Assembly (NCBI GenBank): GCA_026702615.1
Contig: JAPPBY010000033.1
Location: 186,001 to 250,000, forward strand
Direction: 5' to 3'
DNA: 64,000 nt
Origin: Chloroflexota bacterium
GTDB taxonomy: Bacteria > Chloroflexota > Dehalococcoidia > Tepidiformales > Tepidiformaceae
The notes beneath the pieces were generated by a model. That model searched no databases and was not told the DNA's origin. It saw only the letters and a program-made list of their open reading frames with translations. Every line of letters starts with the position of its first letter. The stretch's first letter is position 1. Positions 15,760 to 23,419 of the stretch are shown one piece after another. The translations under genes were made by a program, and so were the position numbers.

Positions 15760-16200
15760 CTACTGGGGAACGACGGATTCGACGAGCTCGCGCACGCCGT
15801 CGGGCCGGGTGGGGCCGAGGGCCGCGTAGGTCACCTCGCCGGAAGCGTCATAGACCACGAAGCCGGGCTGGCCGATGGGAAGGCCGTGGTCGCGGATGAA
15901 CTCGCGGCCTTCTTCGGTTTCGCGGTCAATCGAGAAGAACTCGACCTGGTCCCCGTACTCCTCTTCCAGGTCCGCCCACACGGGGCGGAGCGCATTGCAG
16001 GTCGGTCACCATTCGGTGTGGATGAAGTAGACCCTCGGCGTGGCCGAGACCGCGGAGTCCTCGGGGGCGTCGGCGGCCTGGGCCTGCTGGGTGGCCTCGG
16101 GCTGGGCGGGCGCGGCGGTGGGGGCGGGGTCGCTCCCGCCGCAGGCCAGGAGCACGACTGCTGCGAGGGCCGTGGTGACGGCAAGGGCTATGAGGCGCAT
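15760..16200 (-). CDS. Thioredoxin-like lipoprotein selenoprotein (UPTC), middle gene
   Basis: A 146-residue protein read through an in-frame TGA at 16006-16008 (residue 65). The N-terminus is a lipoprotein signal (MRLIALAVTTALAAVVLLAC, lipobox Cys20), followed by a short Ala/Pro/Gln-rich linker. It then continues VYFIHTEW-U-PTCNALRPVW, so U65 and Cys68 form UxxC at the thioredoxin active site. Downstream are the VEFFSIDRETEEG strand and IGQPGFVVYDASG with the cis-Pro. Length after the signal is near one thioredoxin domain. The ATG overlaps the upstream gene's TGA stop by one base, and its own TAG stop is two bases before the next start, indicating a tight operon. It would act outside the membrane, likely as reductase or isomerase. 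Confidence 0.88.
15971..15989 (-). promoter_or_regulatory. SECIS-like hairpin of the middle selenoprotein gene
   Basis: On the mRNA strand a perfect seven-pair stem UCCGCCC/GGGCGGA closes the loop CGUGU. The loop begins 24 bases after the UGA, similar in placement to the E. coli fdhF SECIS. It is the best-paired of the three hairpins. Confidence 0.7.
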
Positions 16201-17045
16201 CAGCTTCCCTCCTCAAGGGCGGAGGCGACAAAGGCGCGCAGGTCGCGCTCCCGGGCGACCGTTGCGTCCTGACGGACGAGCGTGTCGCCTTCGTAGATGA
16301 TGAAGACGGGCTGGTAGAAGATGTTGTGCCTGCGAGCAAATTCGCTGCCATCTTCGCTCTCGCGGTCGACGACGATGAACTCGATCCGGCCTTCGTACTC
16401 CTGCTGCAAGTCCTCCCACACGGGGCGGAGTTTGTTGCAGGTCGGTCACCACTCGGTGTGGACGAAGTACACCCTCGGGAGGGCGGCGACGACCGCCTCC
16501 TCGGGGACATCGGCGGCGGTGTCGGCGGGGGTGGTCTCGGGCTCGGGGTCCGCCTCGGCGGCGGTGGGGGTGGGCGTGGACTCGTCTTCAGGAGCGGTCT
16601 CCTGGGTGGGCTCGGGATCATCCCCGGCGTCGGGCTCGCGGGTGGGCCGCTCCTCGGGCTCTTTCGGTTCCTCGGTCGGCTCAGGATCCTCGCCCTCGGG
16701 GGTGGTGTCGGGCGTCGGCTCCGGCGTTCTCGTGGCGGCCGCCGGTTGGGTGGCCTCGGGCTCTTCCGTCGAAGCGGGGGTGGACGCGTCAGTCGGTGTG
16801 GCGGTGGCGGCCTCAGTCGCCCGCTCGGTGGGGGTGGCCTGGCTGGCCGCCTCGGCGGAGGTTTCGGTGGCGACGGCGGTGGACGCTGCCCCGGGGGTGG
16901 AGGTGGGCGCTTCGGTCGCTGCGGCCTGCTCGGTGGCGCGGGGTTTCTCAGTGGCGGTGGGGGCGGCCGGGGGGGAGTCCCCACCACCGCACGCCACGAC
17001 AACCGCGACGAGCAAGACAGCCGCGAGCAGGGAGAGCGAGCGCAT
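16200..17045 (-). CDS. Thioredoxin-like lipoprotein selenoprotein (UPTC) with long linker, first gene
   Basis: A 281-residue protein read through an in-frame TGA at 16446-16448 (residue 200). It begins with a lipoprotein signal (MRSLSLLAAVLLVAVVVAC, lipobox Cys19). A disordered linker of about 165 residues follows, rich in Thr, Glu, Ala and Pro and probably crossing the cell envelope. The thioredoxin domain starts at PRVYFVHTEW and has U200-P-T-C203, then RIEFIVVDRESEDG and FYQPVFIIYEGD with the cis-Pro. The frame ends at a second TGA (16200-16202) that must be a true stop, since it overlaps the next gene's ATG. ATG 17045 is chosen because it starts the signal peptide; an ATG 25 codons upstream would bury it. 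Confidence 0.87.
16411..16429 (-). promoter_or_regulatory. SECIS-like hairpin of the first selenoprotein gene
   Basis: On the mRNA strand UCCGCCC, loop CGUGU, GGGAGGA: seven positions with one G-A mismatch. The loop begins 24 bases after the UGA, as in the two downstream genes. The 15 bases CTCCGCCCCGTGTGG are identical in all three genes although Leu and Arg codons could vary. Confidence 0.65.
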
Positions 17046-17146
17046 CGCCACTATCGTGACGGAAGAAGAAGGGTTGTGCGAGAGCCACAGGAAAGACGGC
17101 GACAAGCCGGCGAGCAGCAAGCGGCGGTTCGCCCCACAATGACAGG

Positions 17147-17233
17147 ATGCGGGGCGGACGGCTGGTCCTGATCATGGTGGTGGGCGCGGCCTGTTTCGTG
17201 CTCGTGTTCCAGGTGCTGAGCTCACTGGAGTAG
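17147..17233 (+). CDS. Possible 28-residue single-span membrane peptide
   Basis: A small frame opening with MRGGRLVLIMVVGAACF and ending VLSSLE; it encodes one transmembrane helix with a positive N-terminus. It is divergent from the selenoprotein operon by about 100 bases and upstream of the secreted-protein gene at 17294. The ribosome-binding site is weak. It may be a real small protein or chance. Confidence 0.35.
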   Translation: MRGGRLVLIMVVGAACFVLVFQVLSSLE

Positions 17234-17293
17234 ACCCCGGCCCCGCATTGACGGCAGACGCGACCGCCCCGACACTCGAACAGCGGAGGCCCC

Positions 17294-18922
17294 ATGACAG
17301 GTCTGGGTCGACGCGTCCGCCCTCATCCTCTTGCCTTCCTGATCGGGCTGCTGGCGCTCCTGGCGCTGGCGGCGGGCAGCACGAGCGCGCCGGTTGGGGC
17401 GAGCGAGTCCGCAAACGGGCCCCGGCTTCCCTTCCAGGTCAACACCTCGCTCTCGCCCGAGAGCAAAGAGCACACGGCCATCCTCGTCCAGAACAACAGC
17501 CGGCAAGCGGCGACGATCGTGATGGACTTCTACACGCCCGGGGGCGTGCTCATTCCGCTCGCGAGCGAGATTCACCCGGAGGTTCCGGCGTGGAGCACGC
17601 GCACCTTCAGCCAGGCCCTGAACCAGGGGCTGCTGCCGGGCTTCCGGGGCGTGGGGGTGCTTTCGAGCGACCGGCCGCTTAACGCCCTGCTCATGCGGGA
17701 GGCGGTGGGGACGGGGAACACGAGGTCGTACGCGGTTCACAACGCGTACGCGGACAGCGGGAAGCGGGTGGCGCTTCCGTATGTGGCCAACCAGCTCGAT
17801 GAGGAGGGAACGGTCACGAACACCCGATTCTCGATCGCGAACGCGGGACTCGATGTGGCGTGCGTCACCCTCACGTACGAGCTCGTTCCGGGCAGGGGAG
17901 CGGCATCGTCGAACGGGGGCACGACGCTCGTCTCCAGCGACGTCGCCAGCGAGAGCTGTCCCGACGGCGGCTGGGTGATACCGGCGGCGGGGCAGATGAC
18001 GCTGGCCCCCGACGCGGGAATCCTGGTTACCGCCATGCCATCGGGCACGGTGAATGCCCTGATGAGCGTGATGATCGACTCGACCCAGCCCGTGACGGTG
18101 GCGGTCGACATCTACGGGGGTGACAACGGCAACGCCCGGCTGGCCTCGTACAACGGGTTCGTGGTGGATAAGGACAGGCCCGGCACGACGGAGGACGACA
18201 TCTCGAGGCGGGTCGTGATGCCGCTCGCGCAGAAGTCGGTTGGCGGCTACTGGACCGAATACGCCATCGCCAACCCGTGGGCCGAGCCCATCAGCGGGAG
18301 CATCGTCTACCAGGGCACCATCGACGGCGATCCGGACCGGGACGTGCTCGTGACGGTCGAGATCGAGCTGCCCGCGGGAGGCGGCATCACGCACAGCGTG
18401 TATGACAGCGCCGAGCTGCCGGAGGGCTTCGAGGGCTGGGCCATGGTCTACGCGGATCGGCCGGTTGCCGCCCTGCTATTGCGAGCGAGCTGGCGTGACA
18501 CGGATTCCTATGCCGCGGCGAACGGCGTTCCCAAGGGACGAACGACAAAGAGCGCGAAGTTCCCGCTGGTCTTCCGCAACGTCCACGGCTGGCAAGACCA
18601 GGAAGGCACCAATAGCTGGGTCGGGATAGCGGTCGCGGACGGGGGGAAGGCAGAGCTCGAAGTCGTGGCGGTGAACAACCCCGCCGGGGCGATCAAGGGG
18701 TGCGAGGGCCTGGCGCTCTTCCAGACCACAATCACGATCGATGGGTCGTTCGTGTTCGACCAGGGCGCCGACGACAAGGGCAAGACCGGCCTGGGGGCCC
18801 TGCCAACCTGCATGATGGGCGGCATGGTGATCAGGAGTAACAAGCCGATCGCCGCCATCGGAGGCGTCACCTCCGACCTGCAGGTTGGCGACAACGACGC
18901 GCTCTACAACGCCTTCCCCTAG
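17294..18922 (+). CDS. Secreted protein with four beta-rich repeats
   Basis: A 542-residue protein with a Sec signal peptide (LAFLIGLLALLALAAGSTSAPVGA, residues 13-36). The mature part shows four repeats of about 120-130 residues. Each opens with a P-F/Y/L-V-like strand (LPFQVNTSLS; LPYVANQLDE; MPLAQKSVGG; FPLVFRNVHG), then has a xxIANxx-type strand and closes with an (S/A)DRPxxALL-like element. The layout suggests a string of beta-sandwich domains, as in cell-surface or adhesin-like proteins. A few cysteines in repeats 2 and 4 may form disulfides, which is notable beside the extracytoplasmic thioredoxin-like operon. No enzyme motif is seen. Confidence 0.8.
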   Translation: MTGLGRRVRPHPLAFLIGLLALLALAAGSTSAPVGASESANGPRLPFQVNTSLSPESKEHTAILVQNNSRQAATIVMDFYTPGGVLIPLASEIHPEVPAWSTRTFSQALNQGLLPGFRGVGVLSSDRPLNALLMREAVGTGNTRSYAVHNAYADSGKRVALPYVANQLDEEGTVTNTRFSIANAGLDVACVTLTYELVPGRGAASSNGGTTLVSSDVASESCPDGGWVIPAAGQMTLAPDAGILVTAMPSGTVNALMSVMIDSTQPVTVAVDIYGGDNGNARLASYNGFVVDKDRPGTTEDDISRRVVMPLAQKSVGGYWTEYAIANPWAEPISGSIVYQGTIDGDPDRDVLVTVEIELPAGGGITHSVYDSAELPEGFEGWAMVYADRPVAALLLRASWRDTDSYAAANGVPKGRTTKSAKFPLVFRNVHGWQDQEGTNSWVGIAVADGGKAELEVVAVNNPAGAIKGCEGLALFQTTITIDGSFVFDQGADDKGKTGLGALPTCMMGGMVIRSNKPIAAIGGVTSDLQVGDNDALYNAFP

Positions 18923-18931
18923 ATCTGCGGT

Positions 18932-19723
18932 CTACGGGCCGGCGTCGGCCTCCGGGTGTCGGGGCAGGGGAACGGGCAGGCCGCTCTCGGGATCTTCCAG
19001 CACGAGCATGGGCACGCCGAAGACCTCCTCGAGGGGCTCGGGCCGAAGCACCTCGCGTGAGGGACCATCGAAGGCGATGCGGCCGTCGCGCATGCCGATG
19101 ACGCGCTGCATGAAGCGGCCCGCAAGGGCGAGGTCGTGGACGACGACGATGATGGTCATGCCCTCGGCGTTGAGGCGGGTGAGGAGGGCCATCACCTCAA
19201 CCTGATGTTGGACGTCGAGGAAGCTCGTCGGCTCGTCGAGGAGGAGGACGCGGGGCTGCTGGGCGAGAGCGAGGGCGATCCAGGCGCGCTGGCGCTCCCC
19301 GCCCGACAGGCTGCCGAGGGGGCGGCTGGCGATGTGATGGACATCGGCGGCTTCGAGCGCCCAGTCGACGGCCTCGTGGTCGGCGGGGGTGGCGCGCTGG
19401 AGGATGCCCTGGTGGGGAGCGCGCCCGCGCCAGACGAGCTCGTTTACGGTGATGTCGACGCCCTCGGGGTGCTCCTGGGGGAGGACGGCGAGGCGGCGAG
19501 CGACACTTCGGGAGCTGATGGCGCGAATGTCGTCGCCATCGAGGAGCACGTGTCCGGCTACTGGCCGGAGCAGGCGGGAAAGGCCGCGCAGAAGCGTGGT
19601 CTTGCCGCTGCCGTTGGGTCCGACGATGGCGATAAGCTCGCCGCTCTCGAGGTCGAGGGTGACCTCGTGGACGGCGTCGCGGCCGTTGTAGCTCAGGCTG
19701 AGGCGTTCGGTCGACAGCCGCAT
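18932..19723 (-). CDS. ABC importer ATPase, iron-siderophore/haem/cobalamin (FecE/BtuD) type
   Basis: A 263-residue ATP-binding subunit. Walker A GPNGSGKTT is near residue 36, the signature LSGGERQR near 140, Walker B LLLDEPTSFLD near 160, and the H-loop VVVHDLALAGRF near 193. These blocks match the FecE/FhuC/BtuD group. It works with the permease whose gene ends two bases upstream and the lipoprotein binding protein before that, giving the order binding protein, permease, ATPase. The exact ligand cannot be determined from sequence. Confidence 0.93.
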   Translation of the reverse strand: MRLSTERLSLSYNGRDAVHEVTLDLESGELIAIVGPNGSGKTTLLRGLSRLLRPVAGHVLLDGDDIRAISSRSVARRLAVLPQEHPEGVDITVNELVWRGRAPHQGILQRATPADHEAVDWALEAADVHHIASRPLGSLSGGERQRAWIALALAQQPRVLLLDEPTSFLDVQHQVEVMALLTRLNAEGMTIIVVVHDLALAGRFMQRVIGMRDGRIAFDGPSREVLRPEPLEEVFGVPMLVLEDPESGLPVPLPRHPEADAGP

Positions 19724-19725
19724 CG

Positions 19726-20760
19726 CTACACCTTGAACCGCACGAGGTAGAGGAGGAAGGGAGCGCCCACGGCGGCGGTGATGATGCCCATGGGAATCTC
19801 GGAGGGCGTAATGACGAGCTTCGCGATGAGGTCGGCGGCAGTCACGATGATTGCGCCGACCAGGGCGGAGGCGGGAATGAGGTAGCGGTTGTCGGAGCCG
19901 GCGACGTAGCGGGCGACATGTGGGCTGAGGAGCCCGACGAACCCGACGAGTCCGGCGATCGCCACGGCCGAGGCGGTGAGCACGCCGGCGATGACGAGGA
20001 TGGCGAGGCGGGTGCGGTCGGCAAGGACTCCGAGGCCGGTGGCAACCTCGTCGCCGAGGGAGAGCACGTTGAGCCGGCCGGCGAAGACGAGGGCGGCGGC
20101 GAGGGCGGGGATGGCGTAGGGGAGGATTGAGCGGAAGTCAGTCCAGTCGGAGCCGTAGAGGCCACCGGCGAGGAACCCGAGCGTGGTCTGGATGAAGGTG
20201 CGCACGCTCGCGATGAGGCCGACGGTGATGGCCCCAAAGAGCGCGGAGAGGGCGACGCCCGCAAGGGCGAGGCGCACGGGCGAGACGGCGCCGCGGTAGG
20301 CGATCACGAAGAGGATGCCGGCGCCGCCGAGGCCTCCGACCATAGCGGCGAGGACGATGCCCCACTGGGGAATCTGGGGGTTGATGGAGATGGCGGTGGC
20401 GGTGGCCAGGCCGGCGGCGGCGGTGAGCCCGAAGATGGTCGGGTCGCCGAGGGGATTGCGGGTGACACCCTGCAGCAGCGCTCCGGCGACGCCCAAGGAC
20501 GCGCCGACGAGGATGGCGTCGAGGAAGCGGGGCAGGCGAATCTGCCCGACGACGAGCCCGGAGAGGGAGTCGGAGCTGGCTGCAAGGCCGCTCAGGGCCT
20601 CGCCCGCGGAGAGGTTCACCGCGCCGAGCATCATGGTGAGCAGGCCGATGACGGCGAGGACGAGCACGCCCGCGCAGGCCAGAACGAAGTGCCTCCGGGA
20701 CCGGCCACGGGGCACCAGGAAGGACATCCCCGAACGCGCCTCGACCGTGGCCCCCGCCAT
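19726..20760 (-). CDS. ABC importer permease, FecCD/BtuC type
   Basis: A 344-residue permease with about ten membrane helices. Family blocks include RLPRFLDAILVGASLGVAGA, the QGVTRNPLGDPTIFGL loop, GFLAGGLYGSDW, and FVGLLSPHVARYVAGSDNRY, which contains the ATPase-coupling region. The cytoplasmic N-terminus is about 28 residues and Arg-rich. The ATG follows GGGAG. It sits between the binding-protein gene (14 bases upstream) and the ATPase gene, forming an importer of the siderophore/haem/vitamin B12 class. Confidence 0.93.
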   Translation of the reverse strand: MAGATVEARSGMSFLVPRGRSRRHFVLACAGVLVLAVIGLLTMMLGAVNLSAGEALSGLAASSDSLSGLVVGQIRLPRFLDAILVGASLGVAGALLQGVTRNPLGDPTIFGLTAAAGLATATAISINPQIPQWGIVLAAMVGGLGGAGILFVIAYRGAVSPVRLALAGVALSALFGAITVGLIASVRTFIQTTLGFLAGGLYGSDWTDFRSILPYAIPALAAALVFAGRLNVLSLGDEVATGLGVLADRTRLAILVIAGVLTASAVAIAGLVGFVGLLSPHVARYVAGSDNRYLIPASALVGAIIVTAADLIAKLVITPSEIPMGIITAAVGAPFLLYLVRFKV

Positions 20761-20774
20761 CGCGTTACTCCCGG

Positions 20775-21908
20775 CTACTCGCTGCCGGTGACCGCCTCGA
20801 CGAGGGTGGCAAAAGCTTCGACGACGCGCGGGCCCGGGGCCTGCACCAGAAGTTCGACTTCGATCTCGATAACGCGCCCGTTCGCCATGGCCTGCAGGCC
20901 GCTCATGCCCGGGAAGAGGCCGAGCATGCCGCTGAGGCGCGGGGCCGGGGGCGGAGCCGGAGTCACCGTGAAGATGTAGACGGGGTCATACTGCAGCAGG
21001 GCCTCCGGGGAGACACGGGTGAAGCCGGGGAAGGGACCGGAGTCGGGCTGCACGTCGGCGGGATTGGCGATGCCGAGCGCATCGAGAATGGAGCCGCCGT
21101 AGCTGCTGCCCTTGGCGGCATAGAGGTTGCGGTCGCGATCGCCGATGAGGATGACAGCAGAGAGCTCCTGCCCGGCGAGCGCCTCCCGGGCAGCGTCGCG
21201 CGCGGCCTCGATAGCGGCGACGGCTTCGGCAGCGCCATCGGGGTTGTCGAGCACCTCGCCAAGAAGGGTGAGACCGGTCAGCACTTCATCGACGCTGGCG
21301 GCGCCGGCGAAGATGACGGGCACCCCGAGCCCTTCCAGGGTCTCGCGGACGTCGGGGGCGATGTGAATGGTGGAGTCGGCCACGACAAGGTCGGGTTCAA
21401 GGGCGAGGATCGCCTCGGGGTTGGGCTGATAGGCGTTGCCAATGTCGGTCGCCTCAAGGGCCTCGGGCGGGTAGTTCACGGTGCGCGTGCGACCGATGAC
21501 CGTGCCGCCAACGGCGTACACGAGCTCGGTAGCGGTGGGGCTGATTGCGACGATGGCCTTCGGGAGGTCGGGGATGGTGACAGTGCGCCCGAAGAGATCG
21601 ACGACATCGCGGGGGTAGCCGGGAGCGGGCGGGGCCTCGGTTGCGGCCTCCGTGGGCTCGGGGGTAGCAGCCTCGGTCGGGGCTGCCGTAGCGGCCTCCG
21701 TGGGCGCCTCAGTAGGTGCAGGAGTGGCAGCCTCCGTCGCGGCTTCCGTAGGCGCCTCGGTAGCCGCCTCGGTGGGAGCGGGGGTGGGCGCGGGAGGAGC
21801 ATCGTCGTCGTCGCCACAGGCAACGAGCAGGGCCACGCTCAGGAGCGCAATGAGCGACAGGGAGATGAACAGGCGAGGCCTTCTCGCGAAAGGTAGCAAA
21901 ACTGTCAT
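20775..21908 (-). CDS. Periplasmic-type binding lipoprotein of the FecCD importer (BtuF/FepB-like)
   Basis: A 377-residue lipoprotein. The signal has a lipobox VALLVAC at about residue 31, followed by a low-complexity linker of PTEAATEA-like repeats to about residue 95. Next come two lobes typical of class III binding proteins: RTVTIPDLPKAIVAISPTAT, then NPEAILALEPDLVVADS in lobe one, and SSYGGSILDALG with VSPEALLQYDPVYIF in lobe two. ATG 21908 starts the signal peptide. It captures the ligand outside the membrane for the permease and ATPase encoded downstream. No cobalamin riboswitch or Fur box was found in the roughly 230-base leader, so ligand identity is open. Confidence 0.92.
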   Translation of the reverse strand: MTVLLPFARRPRLFISLSLIALLSVALLVACGDDDDAPPAPTPAPTEAATEAPTEAATEAATPAPTEAPTEAATAAPTEAATPEPTEAATEAPPAPGYPRDVVDLFGRTVTIPDLPKAIVAISPTATELVYAVGGTVIGRTRTVNYPPEALEATDIGNAYQPNPEAILALEPDLVVADSTIHIAPDVRETLEGLGVPVIFAGAASVDEVLTGLTLLGEVLDNPDGAAEAVAAIEAARDAAREALAGQELSAVILIGDRDRNLYAAKGSSYGGSILDALGIANPADVQPDSGPFPGFTRVSPEALLQYDPVYIFTVTPAPPPAPRLSGMLGLFPGMSGLQAMANGRVIEIEVELLVQAPGPRVVEAFATLVEAVTGSE

Positions 21909-22136
21909 TACGGTTGTTTCTGGTCCTACGTGTGAGAGGTTTGCCGGCCAATAGTAGGGTTCGGGCGGGCAAGCGGCAACCACCCGCGCAGCAGGCGGTT
22001 TGGACTGCCAATCCCGCTCCGTACCGAACGCTCGCTTTCCCGTCGGTTGGGCTACAGTGTTCGTGCGGCGAACCACGGCGGAAGCCCGGCCCGAGGCGGG
22101 TCCGGCCGTCGCGGGGGCCATGAACGGACGGGAGCA

Positions 22137-22715
22137 GTGACACAGCAGCAGCCCTTCCCCGGATCGGAGTTCCCCACCATCCCCGGCGAGCCGCTCAACC
22201 TCGAACCGATCGAGAAGGCTCTCCTGAAGATGTGCTATGGCGTCCACGTCATCGGGTCGGTCAATTCGGCGGGTGAGCGAAACCTGATGATCGCGGACTG
22301 GGTGATGCAGGTGTCGTTCAAGCCGCGGCTGGTGGCCGCGTCGATCGAAAACGACGCGCGCACCCTGCGGTTCGTGCGGGAAACGAAGGCATTCACGGTG
22401 AACCTGCTGCATGAACGCGACGGGCACGAGATCGCGCGCAAGGTGGTGATGCCGGCGGAGGGGAAGAAGATCCGGGGGCGCTCGGAGGAGGCAGCGGCGG
22501 CGGTCCACGATAAGCTCGACGGACTCGCGCACTTCCTCACGCCCGAGGGCGCGCCCATCCTTGAGGAGGCGCTCGGCTGGTATTACTGCACGGTCGAGCA
22601 GTTCTTCGAGACGGGCGACCACACACTCGTCGTCGGCCGCGTGCTCGACGGCGACGTAACCCGCAGCGGCGACATCCTCACCGAAAAGGAACTCGGCTGG
22701 GAATACGCCGGTTGA
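22137..22715 (+). CDS. Flavin reductase-like FMN-binding protein
   Basis: A 192-residue split-barrel flavoprotein. The N-terminal YGVHVIGSVNSAGERNLMIADWVMQVSF and following KPRLVAASIENDARTLRFV are the FMN-binding core of the flavin reductase family, and TKAFTVNLLHERDG follows. Members reduce free FMN with NAD(P)H for partner monooxygenases or act as oxidoreductases themselves. The GTG at 22137 is selected; its GGAG is unusually close, so an upstream TTG at 22047 cannot be excluded. It is divergent from the ABC importer. Confidence 0.88.
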   Translation: MTQQQPFPGSEFPTIPGEPLNLEPIEKALLKMCYGVHVIGSVNSAGERNLMIADWVMQVSFKPRLVAASIENDARTLRFVRETKAFTVNLLHERDGHEIARKVVMPAEGKKIRGRSEEAAAAVHDKLDGLAHFLTPEGAPILEEALGWYYCTVEQFFETGDHTLVVGRVLDGDVTRSGDILTEKELGWEYAG

Positions 22716-22717
22716 TC

Positions 22718-22774
22718 CTCTGGATCGGAGCAGGGTGTTGGCTTTCCTCTGGCCATCGCCGCGAGGGGTGGAGG
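22718..22774 (+). repeat. Dispersed intergenic repeat, copy 2
   Basis: The second copy of the 57-base element at 1071-1127, again located just after a stop codon. It precedes the NUDIX gene and overlaps its leader. Confidence 0.6.
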
Positions 22775-22809
22775 CTGGCGCTGGAAGTGACTTTGGAGAC
22801 GCGGACAGA

Positions 22810-23331
22810 GTGAACGCCCCTGAGGGTCTGGCGCGAGAGGGCGAGGAGTACGCGTTCCGGGACGACCGCGGCCAGGACTGGATGCTGTCGTGGCACTCGC
22901 CGGAGCTGCCACCTCCCGAGGGGACACGGCATGGCTCCGACGGAATCTGCTTCACGCCCGACGGGTCGGTCGTGTTGGTGATCCAACAGGGCACCGCCTG
23001 GAAGTATCCCGGCGGGCGGCCTGAAGCCGACGAGGACTGGCGTGCGACCCTGGCGCGGGAGGTGCTGGAGGAGGCCTGCGCCGTCGTGCGGAGTGCGACA
23101 CTGCTTGGCTACTCCAAAAGCGTCTGCCTCAAGGGCGAGGAGGCTGGCCTGGTGTTGGTAAGAGCGCTCTGGTGCGCCGATGTCGGACTCAAACCCTGGC
23201 GACCTCAGCATGAGACGACGGGGCGGATGGTCGTGCACCCAGAGGAGGTGTTGGGCAGGGTGAGGAACATTTGCGAGCCCATCGACCGGCGGGCGTTCCA
23301 CGAGGCGCTGGCCTCCAGGGGACTGGCATGA
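22810..23331 (+). CDS. NUDIX hydrolase
   Basis: A 173-residue NUDIX-fold hydrolase of nucleoside diphosphate-linked compounds. The NUDIX box GX5EX7REUXEEXGU is present as GGRPEADEDWRATLAREVLEEACA, spelled here in parts: GGRPEADED, then REVLEEAC (Cys replacing the final Gly). The catalytic Mg2+-binding glutamates of REVLEE are intact. The GTG start at 22810 follows GGAG 11 bases upstream. The substrate is not predictable. The 57-base dispersed repeat occupies the gap to the flavin reductase gene. Confidence 0.85.
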   Translation: MNAPEGLAREGEEYAFRDDRGQDWMLSWHSPELPPPEGTRHGSDGICFTPDGSVVLVIQQGTAWKYPGGRPEADEDWRATLAREVLEEACAVVRSATLLGYSKSVCLKGEEAGLVLVRALWCADVGLKPWRPQHETTGRMVVHPEEVLGRVRNICEPIDRRAFHEALASRGLA

Positions 23332-23419
23332 GCGGGACGGGCGTCGTGGCGGTGGCAGCACGAGCGGGTGCCGATGGGCCTAGAATCCCCGCGCGGGGGC
23401 GAACCCCGAAGGGAGCCGA

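Noticed and set aside
15358-17120. Reading the thioredoxin-like genes as pairs of truncated fragments or pseudogenes
   Set aside because: All three interruptions are TGA, each at the exact first Cys of CxxC (and the second Cys in one), with no frameshift and with intact homology afterwards; random decay would not do this three times.
21909-22136. Cobalamin riboswitch in front of the ABC binding-protein gene
   Set aside because: The leader has GC-rich inverted segments but neither the B12 box nor the other conserved aptamer blocks could be found on either strand.
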